From a marine gamma proteobacterium HTCC2089 (GTDB lineage: Bacteria; Pseudomonadota; Gammaproteobacteria; Pseudomonadales; Azotimanducaceae): a DNA stretch of 36,835 bases. Below, one piece after another: positions 8,059 to 17,206 of this stretch. A model generated the notes under the pieces. The model was not told where the DNA came from, did not search any database, and was given only the letters and a program-made list of their open reading frames with translations. The stretch's first letter is position 1, and every line of letters starts with the position of its first letter. The position numbers were made by a program, and so were the translations under genes. The stretch covers positions 1-36,835 of the forward strand of contig CAJJDH010000109.1 of assembly GCA_905182905.1 (NCBI GenBank). Direction: 5' to 3'.

Positions 8059-9807
8059 TTATTTTGTTGCGGCTTGCGATTCTACCAATGGAGCAACTAA
8101 AGCCGCGCCTACTGCTGCGCCCGCATTACGCGGATCCGCCATGCCTTCAATACCTTTTTCCCCCTGCATAACGGAATTTGCATCACCCAATGCGTAGCGC
8201 GGTGGTAGCGGCACCAGTTCATTGTGTCCCCTGCTTTGTAATGATCGCCGGGTATCAGGAGAGAACGCAAAGCGCTCATGCATAACGCGGGTGGGCAACC
8301 ACTGATGATGAAAGCGTGGGCTAGATACGGCGTCTGACAGAGACATCTTATGCTCGATCACATTCAAAATTACTTGCATGGTAGTTGTGATAATTGTGCT
8401 GCCTCCGGGCGAGCCGGTGACTAATATCGGCTTACCATCCTTACGCACAATGGTTGGCGTCATGGAGCTAAGCATGCGCTTACCTGGTTCGATGGAATTG
8501 GCGCGACGTCCAATAAGACCATAAAAGTTAGGGGCGTTTTCTTTGGCAGAGAAATCGTCCATCTCGTTATTCAAAAGCATACCCGTGCCGCGAGCGACTA
8601 TTTTAGTGCCATAGGACAAATTCAATGTGGTGGTATACGACACCGCATTACCCATTCCGTCCATTATGGATGCATGGGTGGTCTCCAAACTTTCGTAAGG
8701 CACCTTGCCGGATTCGATATTCTCACTAAGACTAGCTTTCGACGGATTAAAGTCAGCGAACCTTTTCTTGGCATAGGCCTTACTAGTCAACTGTGTCACT
8801 GGTACGGAGTAGAAGTCCGCGTCACCCAAGTGTTGAGCGCGATCCGCGTAGGCCCTGCGCTCGGCTTCAATCATCAAATGAATGGCTTCAGAACTACCAA
8901 AGCCCATGTCCCCTAAGTCATAGTCCTCGAGCATATTCAGCATTTGTACAAGTAAAATACCGCCAGAAGATGGCGGCGGCATAGAGATAATCTCATAGCC
9001 TTTATAGGTGCCGCGTATAGCTTCGCGCCAGCGAGGTTCGTAATCTTCAAGGTCTTGATGAGTAATCAGGCCATTACCAGACTGCATTTCCGCCACAAGC
9101 AGATCTGCGGTTCGCCCTTTGTAGAAACCGTCTCTACCGCCATCCCGAATACGAATTAGGGTTTGGGCAAGATCGCTTTGCACCCAACGATCACCAATTT
9201 CATAAAGCTCGCCGTCCTTGGAAAACACAGCGCGACTGGCCTCATACGGCGCAAAATCTTTTTGCCTGCGCGCAAATGCCTCTGCCAAATCTCTATCCAG
9301 CAAAATCCCGTTGGCGGCTAAATCAATCGCCGGTTGAATAACCTGCTTACGGTCCATGGTGCCGTATCTTTCCAACACGCTAAGCAGACCTGCAACGCTA
9401 CCTGGCACACCTACGGCAAGATGGGACTTTGTTGACAGCCCCTTTACAACCTCGCCACTAGCATCTAAAAACATGTCTTTAGTGGCGGCTCCGGGTGCCT
9501 TTTCACGATGGTCATTAGTAATTACAGTGCCGTCGTTTAGATGAATGACCATAAAGCCCCCACCGGCCAGATTACCGGCTGATGGATAGGTCACCGCTAA
9601 CGCAAACCCCACCGCTACCGCCGCATCAATAGCGTTACCCCCTTGATCGAGAATTTCAGCGCCTACTTGAGATGCCCAAGCAGATCGAGAGGCCACCATG
9701 CCACGCTCGGAAACTTCAGCTTTGGGTGCCACCGAGTGAACCAGAGGAACAAAAATTAGGGCTGTAAAACTTAGGGCGTTGAACAAACGCGACAAGGATA
9801 ATTTCAT
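8059..9807 (-). CDS. ggt: gamma-glutamyltransferase (gamma-glutamyltranspeptidase)
   Basis: 582 residues from the chosen start. A periplasmic enzyme that hydrolyses or transfers the gamma-glutamyl group of glutathione. It is made as a precursor that cuts itself before a threonine to form two subunits. A signal peptide (MKLSLSRLFNALSFTALIF...) precedes the mature start near SERGMVASRSAWASQVG. The autocleavage and nucleophile site is the first Thr of ETTHASIMDG (Thr376 here). GSPGGSTI, the oxyanion/substrate loop, is also present, so the active site looks complete. The start is taken at the second ATG because TAGGAA sits 7 bases before it; the upstream ATG, six codons earlier, has no ribosome site. 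Confidence 0.95.
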   Translation of the reverse strand: MKLSLSRLFNALSFTALIFVPLVHSVAPKAEVSERGMVASRSAWASQVGAEILDQGGNAIDAAVAVGFALAVTYPSAGNLAGGGFMVIHLNDGTVITNDHREKAPGAATKDMFLDASGEVVKGLSTKSHLAVGVPGSVAGLLSVLERYGTMDRKQVIQPAIDLAANGILLDRDLAEAFARRQKDFAPYEASRAVFSKDGELYEIGDRWVQSDLAQTLIRIRDGGRDGFYKGRTADLLVAEMQSGNGLITHQDLEDYEPRWREAIRGTYKGYEIISMPPPSSGGILLVQMLNMLEDYDLGDMGFGSSEAIHLMIEAERRAYADRAQHLGDADFYSVPVTQLTSKAYAKKRFADFNPSKASLSENIESGKVPYESLETTHASIMDGMGNAVSYTTTLNLSYGTKIVARGTGMLLNNEMDDFSAKENAPNFYGLIGRRANSIEPGKRMLSSMTPTIVRKDGKPILVTGSPGGSTIITTTMQVILNVIEHKMSLSDAVSSPRFHHQWLPTRVMHERFAFSPDTRRSLQSRGHNELVPLPPRYALGDANSVMQGEKGIEGMADPRNAGAAVGAALVAPLVESQAATK

Positions 9808-10029
9808 CTTAAAATTCCTAAACATGAGCAGGACTGAAAGGCCCTGATTGTGACTAAACCATGACGCTGCGGCAAGAATTCCCTCCAGTTAAAACAGCAC
9901 CCGCCGCCGCATATGCTAACGGGGTACCGTTAATCGGGTAGATAAACCGTTTAGCAAACGTTGACAATGTTACCCGCTAAAGCCCATAACTATTGTCCGC
10001 GCAAACATCAGTCAAAGGCCGTTTTTCAA

Positions 10030-11232
10030 ATGATCGAGATTAAGCAACCAACAGACATTCGAAAGGTGCGTCGCTTAGTACTTGGCGCTCAAGGTCTGTT
10101 GAACAACCAGCCTTTTGGCAACGCAAAACAAGGCGCTCTCGCAGCCATAGAGCACCTTGGCTATATTCAATTAGACAGCATTAGCGTGATTGAACGGGCA
10201 CACAACCACACTTGGTTTTCACGAATACCTAACTTCACCCCAGATATGAGCAACGAGCTGCTGGAAAGCGGCAAAATTTACGAGTACTGGGCTCATGCAG
10301 CCTCCTACTTGCCCATGCAAGACTTTCGCTTTTCCCTGCCAGACAAAAAATCTGTGAGGGACGGATTGCTACGTAAACGACGCGCCAAAGACCGAAAACT
10401 AATGGGCGACATTCTCAAGCGCATCGAAGCGGAAGGGCCACTAAGCTCCAAAGACCTTGAAGACAACCGGCGCAAAAAAACCGGATGGTGGGACTGGAAG
10501 CCTGCTAAGCAAGCTATAGAAGTGCTCTACTTAGAGGGCGATCTAATGATCTCCTCGCGCAAAAACTTTCAAAAAACTTACGATCTAACTGACCGCATTT
10601 TGCCCAAAGACATCAATACTACGACCCCCTCTGCAAAAGAATGGGCAACACACTTGGTCAAAGAACAATTTGCAAGTCATGGCATCGTGCAACTAAAGAA
10701 CTTTGCCTATGGAAGGCGAGACCCTCAATTACGTACAGAAATTAAGACGCAAATCGATGCAAAACTCGCCCGCAAAGAGCTTGTGCAAATGATGCTACCC
10801 AACGGCGAACAATATTTGGCGCCCATAGATTTTATGGATAGACCGCTGCCCAAAGCGGACCCGAATTTAAAGATCCTTTCGCCTTTTGATAACTTAACCA
10901 TTCAGCGCAAACGCCTCATCGACATCTTTGCCTTCGACTATCAAATTGAATGCTATGTACCCGCAGCGAAACGCCGCTACGGTTACTTCTCACTGCCACT
11001 TCTATACAAAGACCAAATGGTGGGCAGAATTGACTGTAAAGCTTTACGAGCAGAGCAAACCCTGCGCGTAAATGCTGCATTTATCGAGGCTGAATCAAAA
11101 GCACAAAAACAGGTCTGCCGCGCATTAGCTCAAGCATTGAAGAAGTTTGCTGTGTTTCAAGGTTGCAACGAAGTATTGATCGAAAACGTAGTACCTCAAA
11201 GTTGCGCGTCCTGGTTACAACAGGCTTTGTAA
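10030..11232 (+). CDS. ycaQ: YcaQ/AlkX-type DNA glycosylase (interstrand-crosslink repair family)
   Basis: 400 residues of the HTH_42 (formerly DUF1006) winged-helix family. Members related to AlkZ/YcaQ remove bulky N-alkyl purines and unhook interstrand crosslinks. The catalytic Q-hydrophobic-D motif of the YcaQ/AlkX branch is present as Gln47-Leu48-Asp49 in GYIQLDSISVIERAHNHTWFSR, and the following EYWAHAASYLPMQDFRF segment is also characteristic. Three winged-helix modules are expected. An open frame extends 23 codons further (TTG at 9961), but alignment with E. coli YcaQ favours MIEIKQPTDIRKVRRLVLGAQGLL as the true N-terminus. The ribosome site is weak (AAAGG, 11 bases). It is followed after 165 bases by uup. 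Confidence 0.9.
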   Translation: MIEIKQPTDIRKVRRLVLGAQGLLNNQPFGNAKQGALAAIEHLGYIQLDSISVIERAHNHTWFSRIPNFTPDMSNELLESGKIYEYWAHAASYLPMQDFRFSLPDKKSVRDGLLRKRRAKDRKLMGDILKRIEAEGPLSSKDLEDNRRKKTGWWDWKPAKQAIEVLYLEGDLMISSRKNFQKTYDLTDRILPKDINTTTPSAKEWATHLVKEQFASHGIVQLKNFAYGRRDPQLRTEIKTQIDAKLARKELVQMMLPNGEQYLAPIDFMDRPLPKADPNLKILSPFDNLTIQRKRLIDIFAFDYQIECYVPAAKRRYGYFSLPLLYKDQMVGRIDCKALRAEQTLRVNAAFIEAESKAQKQVCRALAQALKKFAVFQGCNEVLIENVVPQSCASWLQQAL

Positions 11233-11397
11233 AGTCGGATCATTTACATCACCGCTTTTAGAGCAAAACTAGACCCCATCTGATTCAGATCCAGTCGACC
11301 CAGCAGAAAATCTGCCCTTGATTGTAAGTTTTTGCAGTTATCGACACATTCCACAGATATACTGCCGCGCTATTAATTTGGCCCGCACTCGACAAAT

Positions 11398-13305
11398 ATG
11401 ACGCTACTTCGCTGTGACAACCTAAATATCCATTTTGGTGACTACCCACTACTGACCGATGCCAATTTCTCAATTGAGCCCGGTGAGCGTGTGTGCCTCA
11501 TTGGTCGCAACGGAGCAGGCAAATCAACTTTATTGAAAATCATCCTCGGCGACGTGCCACCCGACAGCGGTGTTATGCACCGCCGCGAAAATTTGACCGT
11601 CAGCGTGCTCGAACAGCAACTGCCTGCAGCAGAAAATTTAACCGTATTAGAAGTGGTTCAACAGGGCCTTGGTGAACTCATTGAACTGATCGAGCGTTTC
11701 AGCGAAATCAGCGCCACAGCGGTCACCAATAAAGACCTAGAAGAACTCGAGACCATGCAATCGAGGATCGACACCCTCGGCGGGTGGCAACCTGAACAAC
11801 AGGTAGATGCAATTATCACCCAACTCGGCTTACCGCGAGATTCCTATATGTCGGAGTTATCTGGTGGATGGCGACGCAGAGTAGCATTGGCTCGAGCACT
11901 GGTATGTAAACCAGACTTATTGCTTTTAGACGAACCCACCAACCATTTAGATATATCAACTATCGAATGGCTAGAACACGAAGTGCGCGGCTACCAAGGC
12001 AGCGTTATATTCATCACTCACGACCGTGCATTTTTGCAGCGTTTAGCCACCCGAATTGTAGAAATCGATCGCGGGCAAATAATTTCTTGGCCTGGAGATT
12101 ACAACAACTACCTGCAACTCAAAGAACAAGCCAACGAAGAAGAGGAAACACGCAACGCCCTGTTCGACAAGCGCCTGGCCCAAGAAGAAACATGGATTAG
12201 ACAAGGCATTAAAGCGCGACGAACTCGCAACGAAGGCAGAGTACGTGCACTGGAAGCCATGCGTCGAGAACGCAGCAAACGTCTAAATCAGCAGGGCAAA
12301 GCTAAGATAGAAATTTCCAGCGCAGATGGTTCAGGCAAAAAAGTCATTGAAGCAAAGAACGTTACCCACGGTTATGGCGGCAACGAACTACTACAAGATT
12401 TCAACTTACGCGTTATGCGCGGTGATCGTATTGGCATCATTGGCAACAATGGCGTTGGTAAATCAACGCTACTGAAAATACTTTTGGGTCAGCTGACTCC
12501 TGACACCGGCAGTTCCAAAGTCGGCACCAACCTAACCATCGGTTACTTCGACCAAGTGCGACAAGAACTGGAATGGGACAAAAGCGTTGCTTGGAATGTA
12601 GGCGAAGGTAAAGACAATATCACCATAAATGGCGTAGACCGTCATGTAGTAGGTTATCTAAAGAACTTCCTCTTCACCCCTGCCCGCGCCATGACACCAG
12701 TCAGCCGCTTATCTGGTGGCGAGTGCAACAGAGTTCTGTTGGCTAAACTATTTACTCAGTCGAATAACTTTTTAGTCTTGGACGAGCCCACCAACGACCT
12801 TGACATAGAAATGTTGGAAGTCTTGGAAGAAAAATTGGTTGAATACGACGGCACCCTGATTATCGTCAGTCACGACCGTGACTTTATGGATAACGTAGTG
12901 ACCAGTACCCTGGTCTTTGAAGGCGACGGCAATGTGGTGGAATATCAAGGCGGCTACAGTGATTGGGCAGCACGCGGCAAGTCACTCAACATTAACGACA
13001 CACCGGACATACCCGACCAACCGGAATTATCTGAGGCCACGACTACGTCTAGCAGCCAGCCCACTGCGCCTAAAAGCAAAGTAAAACTTAGCTATAAATT
13101 ACAACGCGAACTTGACCAGTTGCCCAAGACAATCGAAGAGTTGGAGCAAAAACTGGAGGCCCTGCAAACGGCTATGGCTGACCCGAGTTTTTACGACAAA
13201 CCCTTTAGTGAGACAGAGCCACTATTAAGCGAGGTTGCACAAGTTCAGGCCGACCTAGAAGCCGCAACCGAGCGGTGGATTGAACTAGAAGAAATGACTG
13301 GCTAA
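11398..13305 (+). CDS. uup: ABC-F ATPase Uup
   Basis: 635 residues, the same length as E. coli Uup. Soluble ABC-F protein with two nucleotide-binding domains and no membrane part. Domain 1 has Walker A GRNGAGKST (36-44), signature LSGGWRRR and Walker B LLLLDEPTNHLD. Domain 2 has GNNGVGKST, LSGGECNR and FLVLDEPTNDLD. Between them is the charged helical linker, and at the C-terminus a coiled coil (RELDQLPKTIEELEQKLEALQ) that binds branched DNA in Uup. Uup acts at ribosomes and/or Holliday-like junctions and lowers transposon excision. There is no strong Shine-Dalgarno before the ATG, but the start aligns with the family. Confidence 0.95.
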   Translation: MTLLRCDNLNIHFGDYPLLTDANFSIEPGERVCLIGRNGAGKSTLLKIILGDVPPDSGVMHRRENLTVSVLEQQLPAAENLTVLEVVQQGLGELIELIERFSEISATAVTNKDLEELETMQSRIDTLGGWQPEQQVDAIITQLGLPRDSYMSELSGGWRRRVALARALVCKPDLLLLDEPTNHLDISTIEWLEHEVRGYQGSVIFITHDRAFLQRLATRIVEIDRGQIISWPGDYNNYLQLKEQANEEEETRNALFDKRLAQEETWIRQGIKARRTRNEGRVRALEAMRRERSKRLNQQGKAKIEISSADGSGKKVIEAKNVTHGYGGNELLQDFNLRVMRGDRIGIIGNNGVGKSTLLKILLGQLTPDTGSSKVGTNLTIGYFDQVRQELEWDKSVAWNVGEGKDNITINGVDRHVVGYLKNFLFTPARAMTPVSRLSGGECNRVLLAKLFTQSNNFLVLDEPTNDLDIEMLEVLEEKLVEYDGTLIIVSHDRDFMDNVVTSTLVFEGDGNVVEYQGGYSDWAARGKSLNINDTPDIPDQPELSEATTTSSSQPTAPKSKVKLSYKLQRELDQLPKTIEELEQKLEALQTAMADPSFYDKPFSETEPLLSEVAQVQADLEAATERWIELEEMTG

Positions 13306-13358
13306 ATGCCGGTCACCATTTAAAACAGACTCCAGCATTAGACCTTAAGCGTACCCTC

Positions 13359-14111
13359 TCAACCGCTGAGCATCTGTTCGGTCACTTGGACACAACTGCC
13401 ATAGTGACTTTGCAGCATTAGTACGTCGTCTTGACGATAAAGCAGTAGACCATCCAAAAAATCCACCGGTGCTGCAGATAACGATTCCAAACCGGCACCG
13501 TGGCGCACGGTATAAACGGTCATATCATGGGTCACACACAAGTCCAATTGCTTTACGCCAGCCTCCGTGGGCTCAGCGTCTAACTTACCCAGCATCACCT
13601 CCAAAACCATAGCCACGGCTTGTCGCGGGCGCATCATGACGTCTGGGGCAATCTCGCCGTCAAACCAAGTTTGAATATAACCGGCCAAACCACCCGCAGA
13701 ACGCAGACCCTTCCACATACGAATTTGATCCAAGGCATAAAACACTCCAAGCGCTTCCAAAGGTCTAACCTTTGGCAAGCCGGCATCTTCCAAGCCAGAA
13801 GTTTGTCCGCGAGCATTCATACCAGTTAATAGACACTCACCGGTCTCTATGCAGCGGTGAGGGGGACTGGCATAGGCACGGCAGTTAATGTCTGGGGACA
13901 AATTTTTCCCTAGTTTTTTCGCCAATCCACGACCATGGTCTGTCAGCGGATTTTCAAGGTCGTGTATTCCTCGACGATATTCTCGAGCCGAGTGGCGCAT
14001 CAGCAGCACCCCGCGTTGCACACCTTGTGCAAATACTTCATTCACCATATCGGCAGTGGCAAGACCATACTGGTCGTGGTGAGTGCTTAGATCATGCTGG
14101 TTATTCGACAT
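13359..14111 (-). CDS. histidine phosphatase family protein
   Basis: 250 residues. The N-terminal catalytic motif is LLMRHSAREY (R-H-S in place of the commoner R-H-G), followed by the arginine in ENPLTDHGRG and the segment AYASPPHRCIETG. The second catalytic histidine is in LCVTHDMTVY near the C-terminus. This arrangement fits the acid-phosphatase/phytase-like side of the superfamily more than phosphoglycerate mutase. No signal peptide is seen, so it should act in the cytoplasm, on an unknown phosphoester. It is convergent with uup (54 bases between stops) and divergent from the SDR cassette, sharing a 152-base upstream region with it. Confidence 0.85.
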   Translation of the reverse strand: MSNNQHDLSTHHDQYGLATADMVNEVFAQGVQRGVLLMRHSAREYRRGIHDLENPLTDHGRGLAKKLGKNLSPDINCRAYASPPHRCIETGECLLTGMNARGQTSGLEDAGLPKVRPLEALGVFYALDQIRMWKGLRSAGGLAGYIQTWFDGEIAPDVMMRPRQAVAMVLEVMLGKLDAEPTEAGVKQLDLCVTHDMTVYTVRHGAGLESLSAAPVDFLDGLLLYRQDDVLMLQSHYGSCVQVTEQMLSG

Positions 14112-14263
14112 TTTATTCCGCCTTGGAGATTTGTTCTTACTTCAAAGCGTGTATTACTATCTTAGGTAGAGTGGGAACTCAATTGATATGCTCATTCTAG
14201 AGCTAAGCCAAAATGAAAAAGCCTCAGTAGAAGTTAATGATTTGCTGGGCAAAGGAGAAAAAC

Positions 14264-15178
14264 ATGGGTCGATTAGAGGGGAAAGTTGCAGTCGTAACAG
14301 GAGCAGGCAGAGGGATTGGTCGAGAAATCGCCCTACTAATGGCATCTCAAGGTGCGAAAATTGTCGTAAACGACCTTGGCGGTAATACCGACGGCACAGG
14401 TACCGCGATGATCGCCGACGATGTGGTAGCAGAAATCCGCGCAGCAGGTGGCGAAGCCGCCTCAAATACAGACTCAGTGGCCGACGTTGCAGGGGGCGAA
14501 GCCTTGACTCAATGCGCATTAGATAATTTTGGCGGCATGGATATATTGGTCAACAACGCTGGCATTTTGCGCGATAGAACCATCTTTAAAATGAGTGAGG
14601 CCGATTGGGACGCAGTTATAGCTGTGCATCTAAAGGGTCACTACTGCTGCACACGCCCGTTTGCAAATTACATCAGAGCAGAGAATCGTACCGGTTGCAG
14701 AATCATCAACTTCTCCAGCGTATCTGGGCTATTTGGTAACTTTGGCCAAGCAAACTATGCGGCAGCGAAAGCCGGTATTGCAGGATTTTCAAGGGTTATG
14801 GCACTAGAGCTCGCCAAGTACGGCTGCACCAGTAACACCATTTCACCAGGCGCGTTAACTCGCATGACTATTCCGCTGCGTGAAAATCGCGGCGAAAAAG
14901 TGGAAGAAGATGATATGGCCTCAGGTGGCCCTCAGCATATTGCACCCATCTGTGCATGGATCGCTGGCGAAGAAGCTGCAGGCATTACGGGAGAGATATT
15001 CCATACCGGTCGTGGTGGGGTTTCGATAATGCAGCAGCCCAAAATCATCAAACAATTTCAAAAGAAAACTGGCGTTTGGAGCATGAGCGAATTGGATGAA
15101 ATTGTGCCTGACTTGGTAGCGGCGAAAAAAGCTAACGCAATTGCTGCAAACATAAGCGCAGAGCCCATTGAAGTCTGA
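14264..15178 (+). CDS. short-chain dehydrogenase/reductase, 17-beta-HSD4/FabG-like
   Basis: 304 residues. NAD(P)-binding TGAGRGIG (12-19), the NNAG motif (ILVNNAGILRD), the catalytic Ser in INFSSVSGLFG and Tyr/Lys in ANYAAAKAG are all present. The tail (TGEIFHTGRGGVSIMQQPKI and about 50 more residues) is longer than in FabG. It resembles the hydroxyacyl-CoA dehydrogenase domain of the peroxisomal multifunctional enzyme and related bacterial SDRs of lipid or steroid catabolism. Start: the ATG with AAAGGAG 6 bases ahead; an ATG nine codons earlier has no ribosome site. It is the first gene of a four-gene plus-strand cassette with a TetR gene at its end. Confidence 0.92.
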   Translation: MGRLEGKVAVVTGAGRGIGREIALLMASQGAKIVVNDLGGNTDGTGTAMIADDVVAEIRAAGGEAASNTDSVADVAGGEALTQCALDNFGGMDILVNNAGILRDRTIFKMSEADWDAVIAVHLKGHYCCTRPFANYIRAENRTGCRIINFSSVSGLFGNFGQANYAAAKAGIAGFSRVMALELAKYGCTSNTISPGALTRMTIPLRENRGEKVEEDDMASGGPQHIAPICAWIAGEEAAGITGEIFHTGRGGVSIMQQPKIIKQFQKKTGVWSMSELDEIVPDLVAAKKANAIAANISAEPIEV

Positions 15179-15194
15179 GGCGGTTCATCAAAAG

Positions 15195-15269
15195 ATGCTA
15201 AAACTGCGTCTAATTAGCAGCATTGCTTGGGGCAAGGTCGCCCAGCAAGTGGCACGCCGCATTGGATAA
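15195..15269 (+). other. 24-codon open frame overlapping the monooxygenase start
   Basis: An ATG frame (MLKLRLISSIAWGKVAQQVARRIG) begins 17 bases after the SDR stop, and its TAA overlaps the codons just after the TTG at 15262. It could serve translational coupling for the following gene, which lacks its own Shine-Dalgarno. No family is recognised and the ribosome site (GAGGCGG) is about 11 bases off. Confidence 0.2.
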
Positions 15270-16515
15270 AGATCCTGTACTCATAGCTGGCGGGGGCATT
15301 GGTGGTGTTACAACCGCTCTTGCACTGGCTCAGCGGCAAATACCCGTAATCTTGTTTGAACAGGCTCAGGAGTTTTCTGATGTTGGTGCGGGTATCCAGC
15401 TGAGCCCAAACTGCTCGCGAGTATTACGCTCTCTAGGTCTGAGTCAAGAATTAGCGGATCAGGGCTTCCTGCCGCAATATACCCAGTTCAGACATTGGCA
15501 TAACGGCAAAATTATTTCCGAAACTAGTCTGGGTAAAGCCGCAGAGCAAGCCTTTGGCGCACCCTACTATCACTTCCATCGCAGCGACCTGCTCAACCTG
15601 TTGGTAGATGCCGCCAAAACACACCCCCTAATCCAGCTAAATCTTGGCTGCCGCATAGACTCTATCGAGCAAAGTGAAGACGGTGTCAGCGTTTTAGTCA
15701 ACAAAGCCACTTACTCCGGCGGCTGCCTCATCGGAGCTGACGGTATTCATTCGAAAGTCAGAGAAACCCTTTTCGGTTCAGCATCACCAACATTTACCGG
15801 GAATGTGGCCTGGCGCGCACTAGTACCCACCAGTAGCTTACCCAAAGGCCTTATTCAACCTGCCGCAACAGCTTGGTGGGGACCAGGAAAACATTTCGTT
15901 CACTACTATGTGCGCGGCGGCACCATGGTCAACTGCGTATGCGTTGTAGAATCTAATGATTGGCAGGAAGAGTCTTGGAGCATTAAAGGCGACTTCACCG
16001 CCTTAGCCGCAGAATTTGCGGACTGGCACCCCACCATAAACACCCTGTTAGCAAATGTGGACAAAGGTGGCCTCTTTAAGTGGGGACTATTTGACCGTCC
16101 ACCGTTGCCCCAATGGAGTGTTGGAAAAATTACCCTGCTAGGCGATGCCTGCCACCCTACGCTACCTTTTATGGCACAGGGCGCGGCCATGGCCATTGAA
16201 GACGCGGCAGTAATAGCCAAATGTTTACATCAGACAGAAAATCCAACAGCTGCATTTTTGCAGTATGAAAAACTACGCAAGAAGCGCACAGCCATGATTC
16301 AACAATTATCCAGGCGTAATGCAAAGGTTTTTCACCTTAAAGGCATTGCTGCTTGGGCACGTAATAGAGCCGCAAAACGAGCAGGTGGCAGCACTATGAA
16401 TAAATTGTATGGTTACGATGCACTCAGCGTTGTTATAAACAGTAAAAAAGCAGGTCAAAAAGTGAAAGAACAGTCAAAGGAAGACCAAAGGAAGACCAAT
16501 GAAAGAGCAAACTAA
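15262..16515 (+). CDS. FAD-dependent aromatic-ring-type monooxygenase (salicylate hydroxylase-like)
   Basis: 417 residues of the class A flavoprotein monooxygenase family. The N-terminus has the dinucleotide fold VLIAGGGIGGVTTALAL and the acidic end of strand 2 (VILFEQA), then DVGAGIQLSPN. The FAD-ribityl motif is LLGDACHPTLPFMAQGAAMAIEDA, and the DG-type motif is LIGADGIHSKVR. It resembles salicylate and 3-hydroxybenzoate hydroxylases, which use NAD(P)H and O2; the substrate is inferred only as aromatic or cyclic. No ATG exists near the start. A TTG at 15262 gives a family-like N-terminus (MDKDPVLIAGGG); a TTG at 15223 is the alternative, and neither has a good ribosome site. The end overlaps the next gene by 17 bases. 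Confidence 0.88.
   Translation: MDKDPVLIAGGGIGGVTTALALAQRQIPVILFEQAQEFSDVGAGIQLSPNCSRVLRSLGLSQELADQGFLPQYTQFRHWHNGKIISETSLGKAAEQAFGAPYYHFHRSDLLNLLVDAAKTHPLIQLNLGCRIDSIEQSEDGVSVLVNKATYSGGCLIGADGIHSKVRETLFGSASPTFTGNVAWRALVPTSSLPKGLIQPAATAWWGPGKHFVHYYVRGGTMVNCVCVVESNDWQEESWSIKGDFTALAAEFADWHPTINTLLANVDKGGLFKWGLFDRPPLPQWSVGKITLLGDACHPTLPFMAQGAAMAIEDAAVIAKCLHQTENPTAAFLQYEKLRKKRTAMIQQLSRRNAKVFHLKGIAAWARNRAAKRAGGSTMNKLYGYDALSVVINSKKAGQKVKEQSKEDQRKTNERAN
16475..16496 (+). repeat. 11-bp tandem repeat at gene overlap
   Basis: CAAAGGAAGAC occurs twice head to tail, followed by a partial third copy (CAA). Each copy contains an AAGGAAG ribosome-site core, the second one correctly spaced for the ATG at 16499. 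The unit is not a multiple of three, and it lies in the last codons of the monooxygenase gene. Confidence 0.85.
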
Positions 16516-17203
16516 CCCAAACAAAGTGGAAGGACTCCATCACTTGGCCATCTGTACATCGGACATGAAGGGTCAAATAGAATTCTTCACTGATAAAATG
16601 GGCATGCAGTTACAGGCACTGTACTGGATGCACGGCGTGGAAAACACGTGGCACGGCTTTTTACGACTGAACGATGAAAGCTCACTAGCCTTTGTCTCCA
16701 ATCCAGACATACCAAATATTCCAACACAGCTGGGTACCACTCACGCGGGTAATCCGGGTGCCAACTCTGCAGCGGGCACGATGCAACACTTGGCCTTCAA
16801 GGTAGAAAATCACCAAGAGCTTATGGCCATGCGTGACCGTCTGCGCTCGAAAGGTGTGCCTGTGCTTGGGCCGCTAGATCACGGCATGTGCGTAAGCATG
16901 TACTTTGCAGGCCTAGAAAACTTGTCTTTGGAGCTTTCTTATTCGGCAGAACCAATTAACAACGAGCTTTGGATTGACCCAGAGGTCGTAGATCTAGCCG
17001 GCATTTCTAAGGAAGAGCTGGACCGCTACAAAAATCCTAGCGCCTTCGCTGACAGCCAAGGCAGTATTGCGCAACCTGCCATAAACGATTCTACAGGTCC
17101 GCACATGAGCAACTACCCTCCAGGGGTCTATGAGCAGTCAATGCAAATACCCGATGCAATAGCCTTGAACATGGTGGAAAGTAATCCGCCGGTAAAACCC
17201 TAG
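16499..17203 (+). CDS. VOC-family protein, extradiol-dioxygenase-like
   Basis: 234 residues. Two vicinal-oxygen-chelate modules span about 10-150, with a metal triad apparent as His15 (GLHHLAI), His97 (TMQHLAFKV) and Glu145 (NLSLELSY). This is the 2-His-1-Glu set used by extradiol dioxygenases and several glyoxalase-fold enzymes. The last 80 residues (after DPEVVDLAGISKEELDRY) are outside the core and proline-rich; I do not recognise them. Placed directly after a hydroxylase, it could cleave or rearrange a hydroxylated ring product, but this is inference. The start overlaps the upstream stop and is preceded by a duplicated ribosome site. The TetR gene begins 3 bases after its stop. Confidence 0.85.
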   Translation: MKEQTNPNKVEGLHHLAICTSDMKGQIEFFTDKMGMQLQALYWMHGVENTWHGFLRLNDESSLAFVSNPDIPNIPTQLGTTHAGNPGANSAAGTMQHLAFKVENHQELMAMRDRLRSKGVPVLGPLDHGMCVSMYFAGLENLSLELSYSAEPINNELWIDPEVVDLAGISKEELDRYKNPSAFADSQGSIAQPAINDSTGPHMSNYPPGVYEQSMQIPDAIALNMVESNPPVKP

Positions 17204-17206
17204 GCC

